Source: Annona cherimola
Lineage: Eukaryota > Streptophyta > Magnoliopsida > Magnoliales > Annonaceae
Reading direction: 5' to 3'
DNA: 64,000 bases
Assembly (NCBI GenBank): GCA_030490835.1
Contig: CM059974.1
Coordinates: forward strand, 6,517,501-6,581,500
The translations under genes and the position numbers were made by a program. This document shows positions 45,271 through 57,821 of this stretch, in pieces (the first letter of the stretch is position 1; every line of letters starts with the position of its first letter). The notes below the pieces were generated by a model. It ran no database searches. It was given only the letters and a program-made list of their open reading frames with translations, and was not told the origin of the DNA.

Positions 45271-46512
45271 ACTTTTATTTTTGATTGTTTGAGGAAGAAA
45301 ATACATATGAAAAGGACATGCAGCATTCAAGTTTCAAGATAAGGGCTCAAGCATTATTAGCTTTTAGTTAAACTTAGACCGATTTCGATATAATATGTAT
45401 TTGAATGTGAACTTATATTGATTTATTTGAATATGAAGTGTACCACTTTCAGGTTATTTGGATATGAATTTTTGTTTGGTCGAGATATTTTAAACTATCA
45501 AACAAGTTGTGTGTATTGAGTCGTGACTGGAAATTAATTAATTTTTGGTTTGATTTTGAGATTTTTACTTGTTAAAGAAGTTGAAAGGAACTTGAAATTA
45601 TATTTGCCTGTAAAATTCTGTTTGGTTGTGAAATTCAATAGATTTTTCGCCTCCGTTACAAGTGTTGGAAGTATGCTAAACTCTACATGGAGTTGTTTTC
45701 GGATTATCCAACGCCATCTATAATATTTCTATATGTCTTGAGATTTTGAGATATTTATCAGTGTTATTCTGCATATTATTTATTCATTTTTATAAATTTA
45801 TTGATATTTTTATTTTATTAGGGAATTATTAACCCAATTTTCAACCCAAACTGGATTATTTTAAGAATAAATTAAAATTTTTACAAATAAATTTAGGGCT
45901 TAGAGGACTTCAAACTGAGTCAACGTGATGCCAATAAAATTTCAAAATCCCTAAATTTTTTGAAAATTACATAGGCCACTAAAATAAAATATAATTTCAT
46001 AGCAAGATTTTATGATATAGCGGGATATAAATGCGAATCTTGCGAAGCTTTAAAATTTTGTAAATTAACTTTTTTGATGCATTGCAAGTGAAAATGTGAA
46101 ATAGCTGAAGGCTTCCATAAAAAAATAAAAAAAATAAAAAAAAAATCTAGGTGAAGGCGGTTTTCCCCAACGACGAATAGATTAAAAATTAGTTTCGACT
46201 CGTTTTAAGAGTGAGTATTAAGGACTACGATTGTTGGTTGACAAGCTTAATTACTCGCTATCGTTGCGGGAAAGTAATGTCATCCCAGACACGTAACTGT
46301 GATTAATTAAGCAAGGTGAGCCCATTATTTAAGCAGCCACTAATGGAAAGTACCTTATTACAGAAACTTATCAATTATTCATTTCATTTTCGAAGGGTGG
46401 GTTTGTAGTTACATGCTGCGTGAGGTATGAAACGAATCTACAGCACACATCTATCAAACGCGGATCAAAATCAACCTATAACTTAATGAGTAAAGTTTTA
46501 TAAAATTACGGT
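45271..46512. other. AT-rich intergenic DNA
   Basis: No gene or bounded element is recognised. Confidence 0.5.
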
Positions 46513-46521
46513 GTCATAAAG

Positions 46522-46858
46522 GGATCCCAGTTCAATGCACCCGAGTGTATTTTACCTATTTTATTAATTTTTTTACACAATTTTTAATCTAAATATATTT
46601 AACATGCGCATCAATTTTTACTATTTTTTGAGACTTTTAAATATTTTTTTAGATTTTAAAAAACCAATGGCATTTTTAGTAATTTAAAATTATTAAAAAT
46701 GCCACTGATTTTAAAAAATATGAAAAAAATCTAAAAATCTTCAAAAATGGTAACAATTGCTATATATGTTAAATACACTTAAATTAACAATATCACGAAA
46801 AATTTTCAAAAAATAAAAAAATGGTTATAGTACACCTAGATGCATTGAACCCGGTTCC
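46522..46858. mobile_element. Fold-back MITE (FB family) with 9-bp TSD
   Basis: The ends GGATCCCAGTTCAATGCACC and the complement of GGAACCGGGTTCAATGCATC are inverted. The 9-bp direct repeat GTCATAAAG (46513-46521 and 46859-46867) flanks the element, placing the FB family among Mutator-type MITEs. The centre forms a long hairpin (CCAATGGCATTTTTAGTAAT against ATTAAAAATGCCACTG). Confidence 0.85.
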
Positions 46859-46906
46859 GTCATAAAGCGTAATCAAAATTGAGGGCGGTGTTCACATGCA
46901 TGTAAC

Positions 46907-48186
46907 CAATGTTGTCAGAACCGAACCAGTAATTGAACCGATAAAGGAACTGGTCTGGTTCGAACCGGTTTGACCGTTTATTCAAACCGGTTCGAACCGA
47001 TGACATCAGCATGACATATTTTTTATGTCATAAATATTAAAATTTTAAATAAATATATTGATAAAATTATATTTTTATAAATTCTAAATATATATGTTAG
47101 ATTTTAATGACCACAATATAAGAACAAAACATTCAGAAAAAATTCATTTCACATGCATTTAAAATTTTTTTCTCAAATAGACAATTAAAATAATGTTCAC
47201 AATATTAGCATATAAACAATCAACAATTAAATGATTAATCATGCAATGAATTTCAGTATGTTTTGCAATAATAAAAATTACATTAACTGGTAATAAAATT
47301 GAATCATTGATAATTTGATATTATACATGCACAAAATCCACCAAAAAAAATTGATATTATAATTATTAATTACGCACAAAATTGCTGCTGCTCGGCGAGC
47401 CGGCGACAACGAGAGAGGAGACTGGCGGCGAGGCAGGCGCACTGAGGAGGAGGAAGAGCGGGAGACGACGACCGCGAAGGAGGAGATGGAAGCCGCAGGT
47501 ATGGCGCGATGCACGCGACAAGAGGAGGAGATGCTGAGACAGGCAGCCGCGACGAGGTGTCGTCACCGATTGCTGAGCGCGTGCTACCGCTGTGAGGTGA
47601 GGCGGCGACGGCGAGAGAGGAGACAGGCGCACCGAGGAGGAGGCTGGACAGCGCAGCGGGCGCGACGAGAGAGGAGGGATGGTGGGCGCGACGTGGAGCG
47701 GAGGAGCCGAGGAGGAGGAGGAGGGACGGCTGGCGAGACAAGGAGCAGAGAAGGACAACGGGAGACGCCGGCCGCGAAGGAGGAGACGGAAGCCGCTGTG
47801 AGGTGAGGCGGCCGCTAAAGGACGAGCGGGAGACGGCTGAGATTGTGCTGCCGCTGTGAGGTGAGGCGGCGACGGCGAGGAACGGGAAACCAGACGCCGG
47901 GCGTCGGATCGGGGAAGACGCAGAGGGGTGCAGCGCAGTGGCAGCGGGTGCGGCGTGGGGGTTAGGGTTTTTCGTTTTTGGTTTTTTTTTTAAAAAAATA
48001 TTTATATTATTTAAGAGAAAACCGTGCGAACCGGGCGAATCCGGTTCGACCGGAAAGTCCGGTCCGACCGGGGGTTCGACGGTTCGCACGGTTTTTACCT
48101 ATCAAACCGAACCGTATATAATCGAACCGGTACCAGGACCGGTTCCCGGTCGGACCGGCCGGTCCGATCCGGTTCTAATAACATTG
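46907..48186. mobile_element. Non-autonomous hAT-type element, copy 2 (1280 bp)
   Basis: The terminal inverted repeats are CAATGTTGTCAGAACCG and the complement of CAATGTTATTAGAACCGG. The perfect 8-bp TSD CATGTAAC lies at 46899-46906 and 48187-48194. The first 200 bp are close to copy 1 (10842-12093). Beyond an AT-rich middle, the right part (47380-47960) is very GC-rich, built from repeated GGCGACGGCGAGAGAGGAG and GCTGTGAGGTGAGGCGG motifs. Long Ser/Pro/Ala frames there (up to 239 codons on minus) are compositional and show no family. No transposase is present. Confidence 0.88.
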
Positions 48187-48194
48187 CATGTAAC

Positions 48195-48966
48195 TGGTTT
48201 AATTTTAAGCTTAAGTTGAGTGGGCTCGATCAAGAGGGCTCCATCTACAACATTTTATGGAATCTATTTCATTCATTTTGTTTGTTATTAATTATTTAAT
48301 AATATTATTTAATAATATTATTTAAAATTATTATAATCAGAAATCTATGTGGGCCACACATAAATTAGTATATTTTTTTGACAAATAAAATAAATTAGTA
48401 TATTTTTAATTAAATATAATATTTAAAATATAAGAAGTAGGGTAGTGAAAAAAGATTAAAAAATACGATAGTTATGACAAGTGAAAAGTTTTAAATTAAA
48501 AAGTTTTAACTTGACTGTTTATACTCATTGCCAAACACACCCATAATTTTCCTTAAAAGAAAAAAATTCATAGATATAAGTGGAATTAAAAGTAAAATTC
48601 ATAAATACATATATAATTTGCCTTAAAAGAAAAAGTTAAACATGCTCGTTGTGAACACAGCCCGATAATTTAAATGAATTTATCCGTACATACTCTTTCG
48701 AATTCTAATTAATTAATTGTGACCATCCGGCCACACATGTTTTAGAGATCAATGCTTATGTATAATTTGGAGGACCCATGATTCCTTTCAACCCAATTGT
48801 TAGGATCCATTGGAATCTAATTCCTAAGAAAATGCTGATTATGATTCTTTTTATTTTCTAGGTCATCTAATCACGGTAAGAATTTAAAAAATCATGCATC
48901 TATTTTAATTTATACGTTATGGGGTTAAACGCGTAGCAAATATATGCTACAAATTAAATATATTTA
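48195..48966. other. Intergenic DNA with partial Tourist remnant
   Basis: About 48420-48545 carries the 3' half of a Tourist-like MITE (GAAAAGTTTTAAATTAAAAAG, GCCAAACACACCC). Nothing else is recognised. Confidence 0.45.
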
Positions 48967-49617
48967 GGGTGTGTTTGAGAAGTGTTGTAAAGTGTTTAGG
49001 TAAAAAAAAATTTTGTATAAAAGTTTTTGAAATGAAAAAAAATTATATGATATGATAAGAGTAATGATGAAGAATAAAGAGAATAAAACTAAAGCAGATA
49101 TGTTAGTTTTATGAGTAATTATGGATAATTTGTAAATATACCCATATATTTTAAAAATTACAAATAACCCCATATAGTTTAATCATAATTGCAAATAACC
49201 CCACGCCATTATGACGTCGTTATTGTATAATCATGGCATGGGGGTTATTTGCAATAATGTTTAAACTATGTTGGATTATTTGCAAAAGTTAAATATATCA
49301 CTTAAATTCTGAAATATTCACATAGTTTGTATATTTTTGCAAAACACCTAAGTCATGATGGTGTTATAATGGCATTGGAGTTATTTGCAGTTATGGTTAA
49401 ACTATGTGGGAGTTATTTATTATTTTTAAAATTATGCGGGTATATTTGTAATTTTGATCAAACTGAGCGGATATATTTGCAAATTACCCGTGTGATAATG
49501 TAGAAATGATTAAAAAATATAATTGTATAGAAAGATGTGAAAGATAATTTAAAATAAGATAATTATAGAGAGTGAAAAGTTTTAGTTTGAATTTTGTTAG
49601 TATCAAAACATATTGCA
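48967..49617 (+). repeat. Tourist-like MITE split by another element
   Basis: It starts GGGTGTGTTTGAG after TTA and ends near 49617 before TTA, matching a 3-bp TSD. The body is interrupted by the element at 49123-49489; joined, the two parts give the normal family order. Confidence 0.6.
49123..49489. repeat. Nested element with GGRTAATTTGCAAATAT ends, second copy
   Basis: The inverted ends are GGATAATTTGTAAATATACCC and the complement of GGGTAATTTGCAAATATATCC. The interior repeats AACCCCATATAGTTTAATCA-type motifs in both orientations. It belongs to the same family as 4986-5448. The TSD is unclear. Confidence 0.55.
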
Positions 49618-50282
49618 TTAGGTTACAAAATAATATGCTTAGGGTGATTTGTAGTGAATCAGTCAGCACAGTATACTCCAGCGCACATTATAGGCAACAC
49701 TCTAAAATGGTCAATCAATGGTTTCATTCATCATAACTAACATTCAACTAGTCGTATGAATTCTATCCTTCCCATATATAGACATAAGCGATCCTGTAAC
49801 ATTGTATAGTTTCAAATTGGCCCTATATTATCGTACTTTTCTTATTTAAAATAGATCCTATTAATTGGTGAACTTAAAAGGTTAATATTTGTAGGTATTT
49901 TATGAGTATACATTTTACACTTATAGGATTTATTTTTCAAACTAAATTTACAAATTAGAATTTTAAGTATTCCATTTTTCATTTAAAATCTCAGTTGTCC
50001 TATATTCTTTATTAGTTAGTTCCACCCATTAATGAAGTCTTTTTTATGACATTTTTAAACCTAGTTGATGCAATCTAACAGTATGTAAAATACACGCCAG
50101 TTTTCAATGATGCAATTAAGTTACATGATTTGTTTTACGAATTCCGTAAGTATGCACATTAAAAGAAATAAGCGTGTATATATATATATATATACATACT
50201 ATGAGTGGGGCCAACTTTTTGTAGCCGAAATTTTGATTTGACTACATTTGATGAAATGCAACCAAAGATTAGAATATATTTG
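49618..50282. other. AT-rich intergenic DNA
   Basis: (TA)n at about 50177-50194; no gene is recognised. Confidence 0.5.
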
Positions 50283-50551
50283 GAGTGTGTTTGGTGATGA
50301 ATAAAACTTTTAATAAAAAATTTTAGAGAGTAAAAGTTGTCAAATGATGTGATATGATAGGGATAATGATGAATAGTAAAGAGGATAAAGTTAAAATAGA
50401 TAAGTTAGTTGTGTAGAAATGATTGAAAAGTAGGGTAATTGTATAGGAAAATGTGAAAAAATGATTAAAAAATATGATAGTTATGGAGAGTGAAAAGTTT
50501 TAGATTGAAAAGTTTTAACTTGACATTTTTTGTGGATTGCCAAACACACCC
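50283..50551 (+). repeat. Well-preserved Tourist-like MITE (269 bp)
   Basis: The ends are GAGTGTGTTTGG and CCAAACACACCC, with a perfect 3-bp TSD TTG (50280-50282 and 50552-50554). The body is AT-rich and non-coding. The 3-bp TSD and end sequence fit PIF/Harbinger-derived Tourist MITEs. Confidence 0.8.
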
Positions 50552-52637
50552 TTGATCGAATGCAGCCAATTTCTATGTTAATCGCAACAAAAGTTTAATT
50601 TCTATTTACATTCAAATTTTAGTGATTACTTTGTTGTACTTTTAGTTGCATCTAGTGAAGAAAAAGATTGCATTTAACTAAATATGAATACTTGAAATAA
50701 CAAATTATTTGTAGTTAAATAACTAATTATAACTAAAATATATCTAATACAATCAAATGTATATTATATATAGTTTCATAAAAAAATTATGTATTATATA
50801 TAGTGAAAAAATTAGCTATATTAACAAATTGTTCGTAATTAAATGCAAATTATAACTAAAATATATCTAATACAATCAAATATATATTATGTGTAGCCAA
50901 AAAAATAGCTATATTAAGTGGAATTTGTTATATTCATGCATGCGATGACCATTAAATTAGTCATATACATTTAATCATTTCTCAAATGAATATGCATGCA
51001 TGTACACATATTTCCATAGAACTTCGTTAAAAACCCGGCTTCTTCTTAACCCCAAGGAAGAAAGCAGAAGGTTGATGAGCAAGCGAGCCTCACAACTTGG
51101 TAGGTATATCTTGTGATAAAGTTGCTTCCCCGTCATGTCGGATTGGTTTAATTGGTCAATTACTAAAGGAATCCAAAATTCTTCTTAATTATTGCAATAA
51201 TCAAAGCCATATATGCACATTTATTTGCCGCAAAAAAAAGCCATACACATTTATGTATTTGGGTTCCGCTTTGGTGTGCCCAAGTTTTGTGGAACCTCGT
51301 GGATGTATATTCTTATTTTGATGATGAAATTAAAAATTAATTTTTATATTTATTTAAATTACTAATTTATTATGAGATCAAAAATCATCTTAATCAGTGG
51401 CGTGGATTGACTACAATTGCTTAAAAAATATATGTACAAGTATAAATTATAAAAAATGCTTATACTATAAAATTTTGATTTTTAACTACTAAAATTTTCT
51501 TGCCAAAGCAAAATTTATTTACTAGAAAAACTTAGTCGCTAATTAGTTATGGCATATACCAAATAGCAATCACTAAGAAGCAATTTAGCTGTCAATGATT
51601 TATGAATTTTGATTTAAGCAACCGAATTTTAATTTGATTACCAAAACATTTCTATATTCTTTACTTATAAAAATATCATCATGAGCAAGAAAATTTTTCC
51701 TCGCACATATTTTTCTTGCAAAAAAAAGATTTTTAATTGTCAATAAGAGTTGCCGAAGATGTATTTTTTTGTATTGTTAATTCATACACTAACACATATA
51801 ATGTTATGGATGTTTAGATGTTGAAAATATGAGTTTATAATCGATTTATAAAATAAATAATTTTTATTATATTAATTTTATACATTTTTTATGTGGGATC
51901 TTGCACATGCGTCTTTGATTCAATAAATTTTGTTCTTTTAGCTAAATGAATTATTCTAAATATAATGAGCAAGGACAAGATTACATAAAAAACTTCCGCA
52001 TAGCCCAGTTTCATAAAAACGGTTCCCTAGTTTCATAAAAACGGTTCCCTTATATATATACAAATTTATAAATGAAGTTCCTCGATTAAAAAGAGAGCTC
52101 TGCATTCTTCAATTTGAAAATGGTTATAGTTTTGCTTTTGATGTTTCATTAATACCCACCAATTCATTCTAATCAAATGAATGAGAAAAAGCCTAGCTTA
52201 ATTTGCTTGATCGCACAACTATATAGCAAGTTACGTTGTTATTGTTGTCGTAAGATTAGTAGTAGTATCAATCAGACGAACTTTTTTAATTTTCTACGTA
52301 TGTACGTGACTACGTCCCCTTTGGCTGCGTGGTGCATCATAACATGGTTCCCATCCTCCCAACAAAAAAAATAAAAATCGAACGTGTGCTACATTTTCTT
52401 GTTCGTGCGGTATGTTGATGACCTAATTCTGGGTATTTTTCGTTGAATTATTGGCTACATTTGTGGAAATCATGTATATGGGTGGTAATATATCCATTTG
52501 ATATAATTATTCATGCAGCTTAGCCATGATCACGTGTTATGATCTTTCAATAGATTTCTAGATCATTTTATATCGTTTTCATTCTAATAGTAGATATCAT
52601 GTGTTCGTATATTATTCTACAAAATAAGTTAATTTAC
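50552..52637. other. AT-rich intergenic DNA
   Basis: TTTAACTACAAATAATTTG-like repeats run to about 50900. A worn MULE relative lies at about 51780-51970. A 22-bp tandem duplication of AGTTTCATAAAAACGGTTCC occurs at 52007-52028 and 52029-52050. No gene is seen. Confidence 0.45.
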
Positions 52638-52640
52638 TAA

Positions 52641-53290
52641 GGGTGTATTTAGGAAGTGAGAAAACTTTTGAAAAAAAAATTTGATGTAAAAGTTTTTATA
52701 GTTAGAAAAAATGATGTAAAATTATATGGTTGATGATAATGAGTGAAGAAAATAAAGTTAAAATAAATATATTAATTATGAGAGCTGTTCCGGTGCAGTG
52801 ATGCTGCACCGAAACAGCCGTGCAGTGGCCCCAAAATGGGGCCCACATGATCATAAAATAATGATCTACTCTACCCATTGTATTTAGAATAATGTATTCT
52901 ATTACCATACTAATTTTCATCCCAATCAAATATGTATATGGGCCCCATCTGAAAATGGTACAAATCCAACGTAATAAAATAGTTTGATGTAAATAACAAC
53001 TTTAAAGTATCTGAGTGGGATGAAAATTGGTATGATAATAGAATACATTATTCTAAATACAATGGGTGGAGTAGATCATGATTTCATGATCATGCGGGGC
53101 CCATTTTGGGCCCACTGCACCGCTGTTCCGGTGCAATGACGCTGCACCGGAACAGAATCCATTAATTATATATGTAGTTTTATAGAAATGATTGAAAAAT
53201 ATGATAGTTGTATAGAAATGTAAAAATTAAAAATTAAAAAATAAAGTAAGTATGAAGAATGAAAAGTTTTAGATGTATCCAAATACACTC
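52641..53290 (+). repeat. Tourist-like MITE split by a MULE
   Basis: The ends are GGGTGTATTTAGG and CCAAATACACTC, with TAA at both flanks (52638-52640 and 53291-53293), the canonical Harbinger TWA target. The interruption is the MULE at 52780-53160. Confidence 0.8.
52780..53160. mobile_element. MULE-MITE with palindromic terminal heads and 9-bp TSD
   Basis: A perfect 9-bp TSD ATTAATTAT flanks the element (52771-52779 and 53161-53169). Inverted arms of about 140 bp start with CTGTTCCGGTGCAGTGATGC TGCACCGAAACAG, itself a palindrome, so each end can fold into its own hairpin. The arms continue GTGCAGTGGGCCCAAAATGG and CATTGTATTTAGAATAATGT. It is the same family as 27823-28164. There is no coding capacity. 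Confidence 0.9.
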
Positions 53291-53293
53291 TAA

Positions 53294-55865
53294 TTTTACT
53301 AATATCCCAACCCCAAACACCGATTAGTTAGAGCAATATCAAGCCAACTAAAAGTAGGAGCAGGTTGCAACAATAATAATAATAATAAGCAAGCAAAAGT
53401 TGCTTTTATAAAAAGGTTGGTGACATACATAGGCAACAAGAGCGAATCTGTGGCCGGACTGGAAGATGTGGTAAATGGACTGTGGTAAAAAAGATGGGGT
53501 TTGTCGCGCATGCATGCTTGAATATGAGACCATTTCGCTAGCTTTATCTCCTAGGAATGGTCTCATGGAATTGACTTGGAACCGATCAAAATAGGACCAT
53601 TTCCTCCTTTACAAGAAACCCCTCACCACACCATACCACAAAAACCTTCCAACACTCATCCACAGGAAATCATGCATTAATTGGACATACCAAGTTTATT
53701 ATAGACAAGGAGAAAATTATGCATTTGAACGTACGGTGGATTTCTTCATTTGGGTTCTATGGGGTTGCAGTAAGGTTCAGATTCGGTCATGGTTTTGGGC
53801 CCCAGCCCAGTATTGAAGGAATCCACACTTCAAATAAATAACTGAGGCCGTGATGAAAGCCGCCTGATTTATCAAGCAAGATAAAGAACAACTAGCTACT
53901 AGCACCAATCCAAGGACTAATTCATCATAAGATTGATAAACGACCATGCTAGGCCTGGATTATCACTACATATGGATCAAGACGGTAGTCGTTAATTGAT
54001 TCAATCTTAATTACAGTTTACCAGGGGGAAATCAACACGAATTACCCAAAATACATTGGAAGAAGCGGATTGAATGACAATCGAGTGTTGGAACGTAGAA
54101 ATCCAAAGTAGTAATTTGAACCCACCAACCAGTCATTGTGGTCCCCATAGCATGGCAAAGTATGCGACCAAATCTAAGGGAAGTGGTTGCAACTGATCCT
54201 TCCCTGTTTTCCTGTTTTAGTTATCAGAGAAGGAGATGAGATTGCTTGTAATGGTTGGGATGTCTGCTACAGGTTGTCTTCTACTGTAGGTGTTGCCGGT
54301 TCATGATCAGCCCAACGGCCGTCCAACCCACATCACTTCTTCCTTTTCACGTTGGAAGTCCCATTTTACGACTCAACACTTCTTCCTTTCCTATGGCTCT
54401 ATGCATTGCTTGCATATCTAAAACAATCCATTGAGTTCTTATTCCCCATTTTCCAATTTCGGGTGAAAATCACAGTGATTGTGTGCCTACCATCATATTG
54501 GATTGTTCAATGAAATAATGTTAGGTAAGAATGGGCTTGCACCCATTTTCCACAAAGTGGTGACTTAGCATGTTCCAACCATTTTGTTTCCAAGGCAGCA
54601 CACGAATGATGATGATCAGATGGAGTGAAGGTGGCCAAAAGGCAGCTGGAAGTACCGGAAGGAGCCAGAATACTAGCCTTTTGTAGCAACTTTCCAAGTA
54701 CATATGGTTCGTGGTTGTCATTTTCCAGATGCTTATATAAACAACTTGATTTAGAGTTAATGAAGCCCAGTAAAACCCGGTGAAGCAATGACGCAGTAGT
54801 TCGACAATTACACCATCATCATCCAATAATTCAACAAAACTCCAACAAAATGACATGGAAGATTGCATTGCGTTGCACCAAAGCTGAAAATGGCGTGGGC
54901 CACAAAAGCAGAGAAAGCCTGGTTCCAACACACTTGTAAATCTGAACAGAGCCGATATCGAGCTATGTCAACTTTTCACACCAACATATGAAAGATGCAC
55001 TAAATTGCTTGTGCCATTGGAAACTCGCCGCCTAGTTGTTCATTCCCTTGGCCCATAAATGTATAAAATACTGTCATTCGTGTTTATGTTTATATTTTTC
55101 CCTGAATCCTGAAACATATTGTAGCCGACCAACTAGCTGTTGGGCAGGATCTGAACGTCTCAGTCAGCCTGCTTTCAATGCCTTTTTGCTTGATATTTGA
55201 GTATGCTGGCAGCAACCCCGTGTCTTGCCTTTGCCGTTGCCATTTCACCGCCATGTCCATCTCCATCTTGAAATTACAGTGCTAGTGACAGGATTTAATT
55301 CGGGGAGAGAGATGCATCTCCACAAAAAAACTCGGATGCAAAACATGCCATTTTGAATGATTTCAGAGCTCCAAGTCATTTGCCAACCGTAGATGGCTGC
55401 CCGTGGAACTAATTCAAAGTATTTACTTTGTTGTTCTGAAAAAAAATCTAACCGTGCAGTGCTTCTGTCCTTTCAAAGTGAAATTTATATAGATCAGATA
55501 CTGATAAGATCTTTAATCAGTAAAAATTATTAAAAATTATATGTTTATCACATAAAAATGATATTTAAAAATTTTATCAACATAAAAAAATTTAGACACA
55601 TTCAATTAAAAATACATATATAACATCTCAGATTATAAAAATGGTCCAAAATATATTTAAAATTATAGTATACAATTGAATTTTTTTTTTTTTTTTGAAA
55701 GTAGTAGGAAATGTGGTATTTGGTGGGAATAGAAAATGGAATATTTTGAAAATTGTGTGATTGATATGAAATAATAGGAGTAAAGTTAAAATAAATAGGT
55801 TTGTTGAAAGGTAGTTGATAGTAAAATGATTAGAATATAGGGGTAAAAGTGAAAAAATATAATAA
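53294..55865. other. Intergenic DNA, partly unique
   Basis: 53700-55450 is low in repeats and moderate in GC, with minus frames of 93 and 136 codons (54507-54931) that show no motif. (AAT)n-like repeat at about 53371-53388. No gene is supported. Confidence 0.4.
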
Positions 55866-55868
55866 TTA

Positions 55869-56443
55869 GGGTGTGTTTGGTTGGGGATAAAACTTTTGGG
55901 GTGTGTTTGGGAATGAATAAAATTTTTGATAAAAAATTTAAGAAAGTAAAAGTTGTCAAATGATATGATATGATAGGAGTAATGATGAGGAGTAAAGATG
56001 ATAAAGTTAAAATATATAGGTTAATTGTGTGGATAGTTGTGTAGAAATGATTGAAAAGTAGAGTAGTTGTATGGAAAAATGTGAAAAAATAATTTAAAAA
56101 TATGATAATTGTAGAGAGTGAAAAGTTTTAGATTGAAAAGTTTGAAGTTGACATTTTTTCCTCATTGCCAAACACACCCTTGATGAAAAGTTTTTAAGAT
56201 AGAAGTTGTCACATTGATAGAAAATGATGTGATATAATAAGAGTAATGATGAGAAGTAAAGAGAATAAAGTTAAAATAGATAGCTTAGTTGTATAGATAA
56301 TAATGTAGAAATGATTGAAAAGTAGGATAGTTTGTATAGAAAAATGTGAAAAAATAATTAAAAAATAGAGTAGTTATGGAAAGTGAAAAGTTTTAGATTG
56401 AAAAGTTTTGGTTGACATGTTTATATCCCAAAGAAACACACCC
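55869..56443 (+). repeat. Tourist-like MITE containing a second copy of itself
   Basis: The outer ends are GGGTGTGTTTGGTTGGGG and AGAAACACACCC, with flanks TTA and TGA. After only 30 bp it is interrupted by 55899-56179, after which the outer body resumes at TGATGAAAAGTTTTTAAG. Confidence 0.8.
55899..56179 (+). repeat. Inner Tourist-like MITE (281 bp)
   Basis: The ends are GGGTGTGTTTGG and CCAAACACACCC, and the TSD is TTG (55896-55898 and 56180-56182), the same target as 50280-50282. Confidence 0.85.
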
Positions 56444-56722
56444 TGAGTTGTGAAATGATAGATCTCGAAATCCGTGTAACCACATTTTCCGCAATTCCGA
56501 CGGCCGGTTCCCAAACGTCCAGTTGCCGCAGACAGCCATGTGAACCGGTTTCGTTGAAGCCGTATAAATGTATAAACAACAGCCACAGGAAGTGAGGGAC
56601 ATTCTTCTAAGCAAGTACGATGACATGACACACGGATGTAAAACGGGTCACTGTACTTTGCTTACCTCCCGTTTAAAAGAGTTGATAGCTCCGAGTATTT
56701 CGCTTACCTCTTATTTAATAAA
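56444..56722. other. Short spacer between MITEs
   Basis: Moderate-GC DNA. Open frames on both strands are short and unrecognised. Confidence 0.45.
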
Positions 56723-56983
56723 GGGTGTTTTTGCAATGAAAAATGTCAAGTTAAAATTTTTTATTCTCCATAATTATTATATTTTTTAATTATTTTTTCA
56801 TATTTTTCTATATAACTATCATATTTTTCAATTATTTTTACACAAATACCATCACAACTAACCTATATATTTTAACTTTATCTTCTTTACTCCTCATCAT
56901 TACTGCTATCATATCACATCATTTCATAACTTTTACTCTCCAAAACTATTCATCAAAACTTTTATCCATTTACAAATATACCC
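56723..56983 (-). repeat. Tourist-like MITE (reverse orientation)
   Basis: GGGTGTTTTTGCAATGAAAA at the left and CAAATATACCC at the right bound a body that is the reverse of the family core (TTACTCCTCATCATTACTGC ... ATCACATCATTTC). Confidence 0.7.
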
Positions 56984-57821
56984 AAAATGTGTATACAGGA
57001 CCTCCTGCAATTCTTCTAAGCAAATACAATGACTCGACACTCCCACAGCCACAGTGAAATTTGAGTTCGATATATTAATTAAGGGCTTTTCTACTCTGAT
57101 TCTCTACTTTGAAACCGGGTGCAATATGTACTTCTTTGGGTGCACGCTTTATTATTATTTTTAAAAAAAAATCGAAGTCATATATTGCATCTAAAACTAT
57201 CAGTTTAGTTTAAATATAAAATTTTAACTCGATTAAAAATTTTATAAACTATAATGTTAAAAAATATAATTATAAAGAATCGTATGCATTTATAGTTGCT
57301 ACAGATTATATAAAGATTTTATCAAAATAGTTTTACATTATATAAATATCGATGCAGTAAAATATGGTAGGTGCTTGAATATAAAATAAATTTTTAAAAA
57401 AATTCAAGGTGGGTGCAGATTGCAACCGATTTCATAGAAAAAGGCCCATTAATTAAAATTCAATATTTTCAGATCCAGGCCAATAGTTCGTTGGCTGACG
57501 ATAGAAACACTTAAACAGTAACACAGCTCATTGGTGGCAACTCCTTTCACAATATAGAAGTTGGTGTTATAAAGTGTGAACCTAACTAGTTTTGGAAAGG
57601 TGGAATGAAAACGTTTAAATTTCGGTTGGAATTTGGAAGGTGCTAGGATTCCAATTCACCCCATTTTATAAGGTTATTCTGACTTACATATATTCGTAAT
57701 TTGGACTGAAAATGTTAAGACTAGTGTGGAAATTAGGATGGGTCAGGGTATGCCTAACCCTGACCCTACATTTTAAAAATGTTGTTCAACTCTTATTTTT
57801 ATACCAGATCGGGGATGAAGT
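56984..57821. other. AT-rich intergenic DNA
   Basis: No gene or bounded element is recognised. Confidence 0.5.

Noticed and set aside
47370..48089. 239-codon minus-strand open frame rich in Ser/Pro/Ala
   Set aside because: It lies wholly inside the hAT element's GC-rich repeat cargo, is open in several frames on both strands, and shows no domain; composition explains its length.
54507..54931. Minus-strand frames of 93 and 136 codons
   Set aside because: Overlapping, Trp/Leu/His-rich, no recognised domain, no supporting splice sites.
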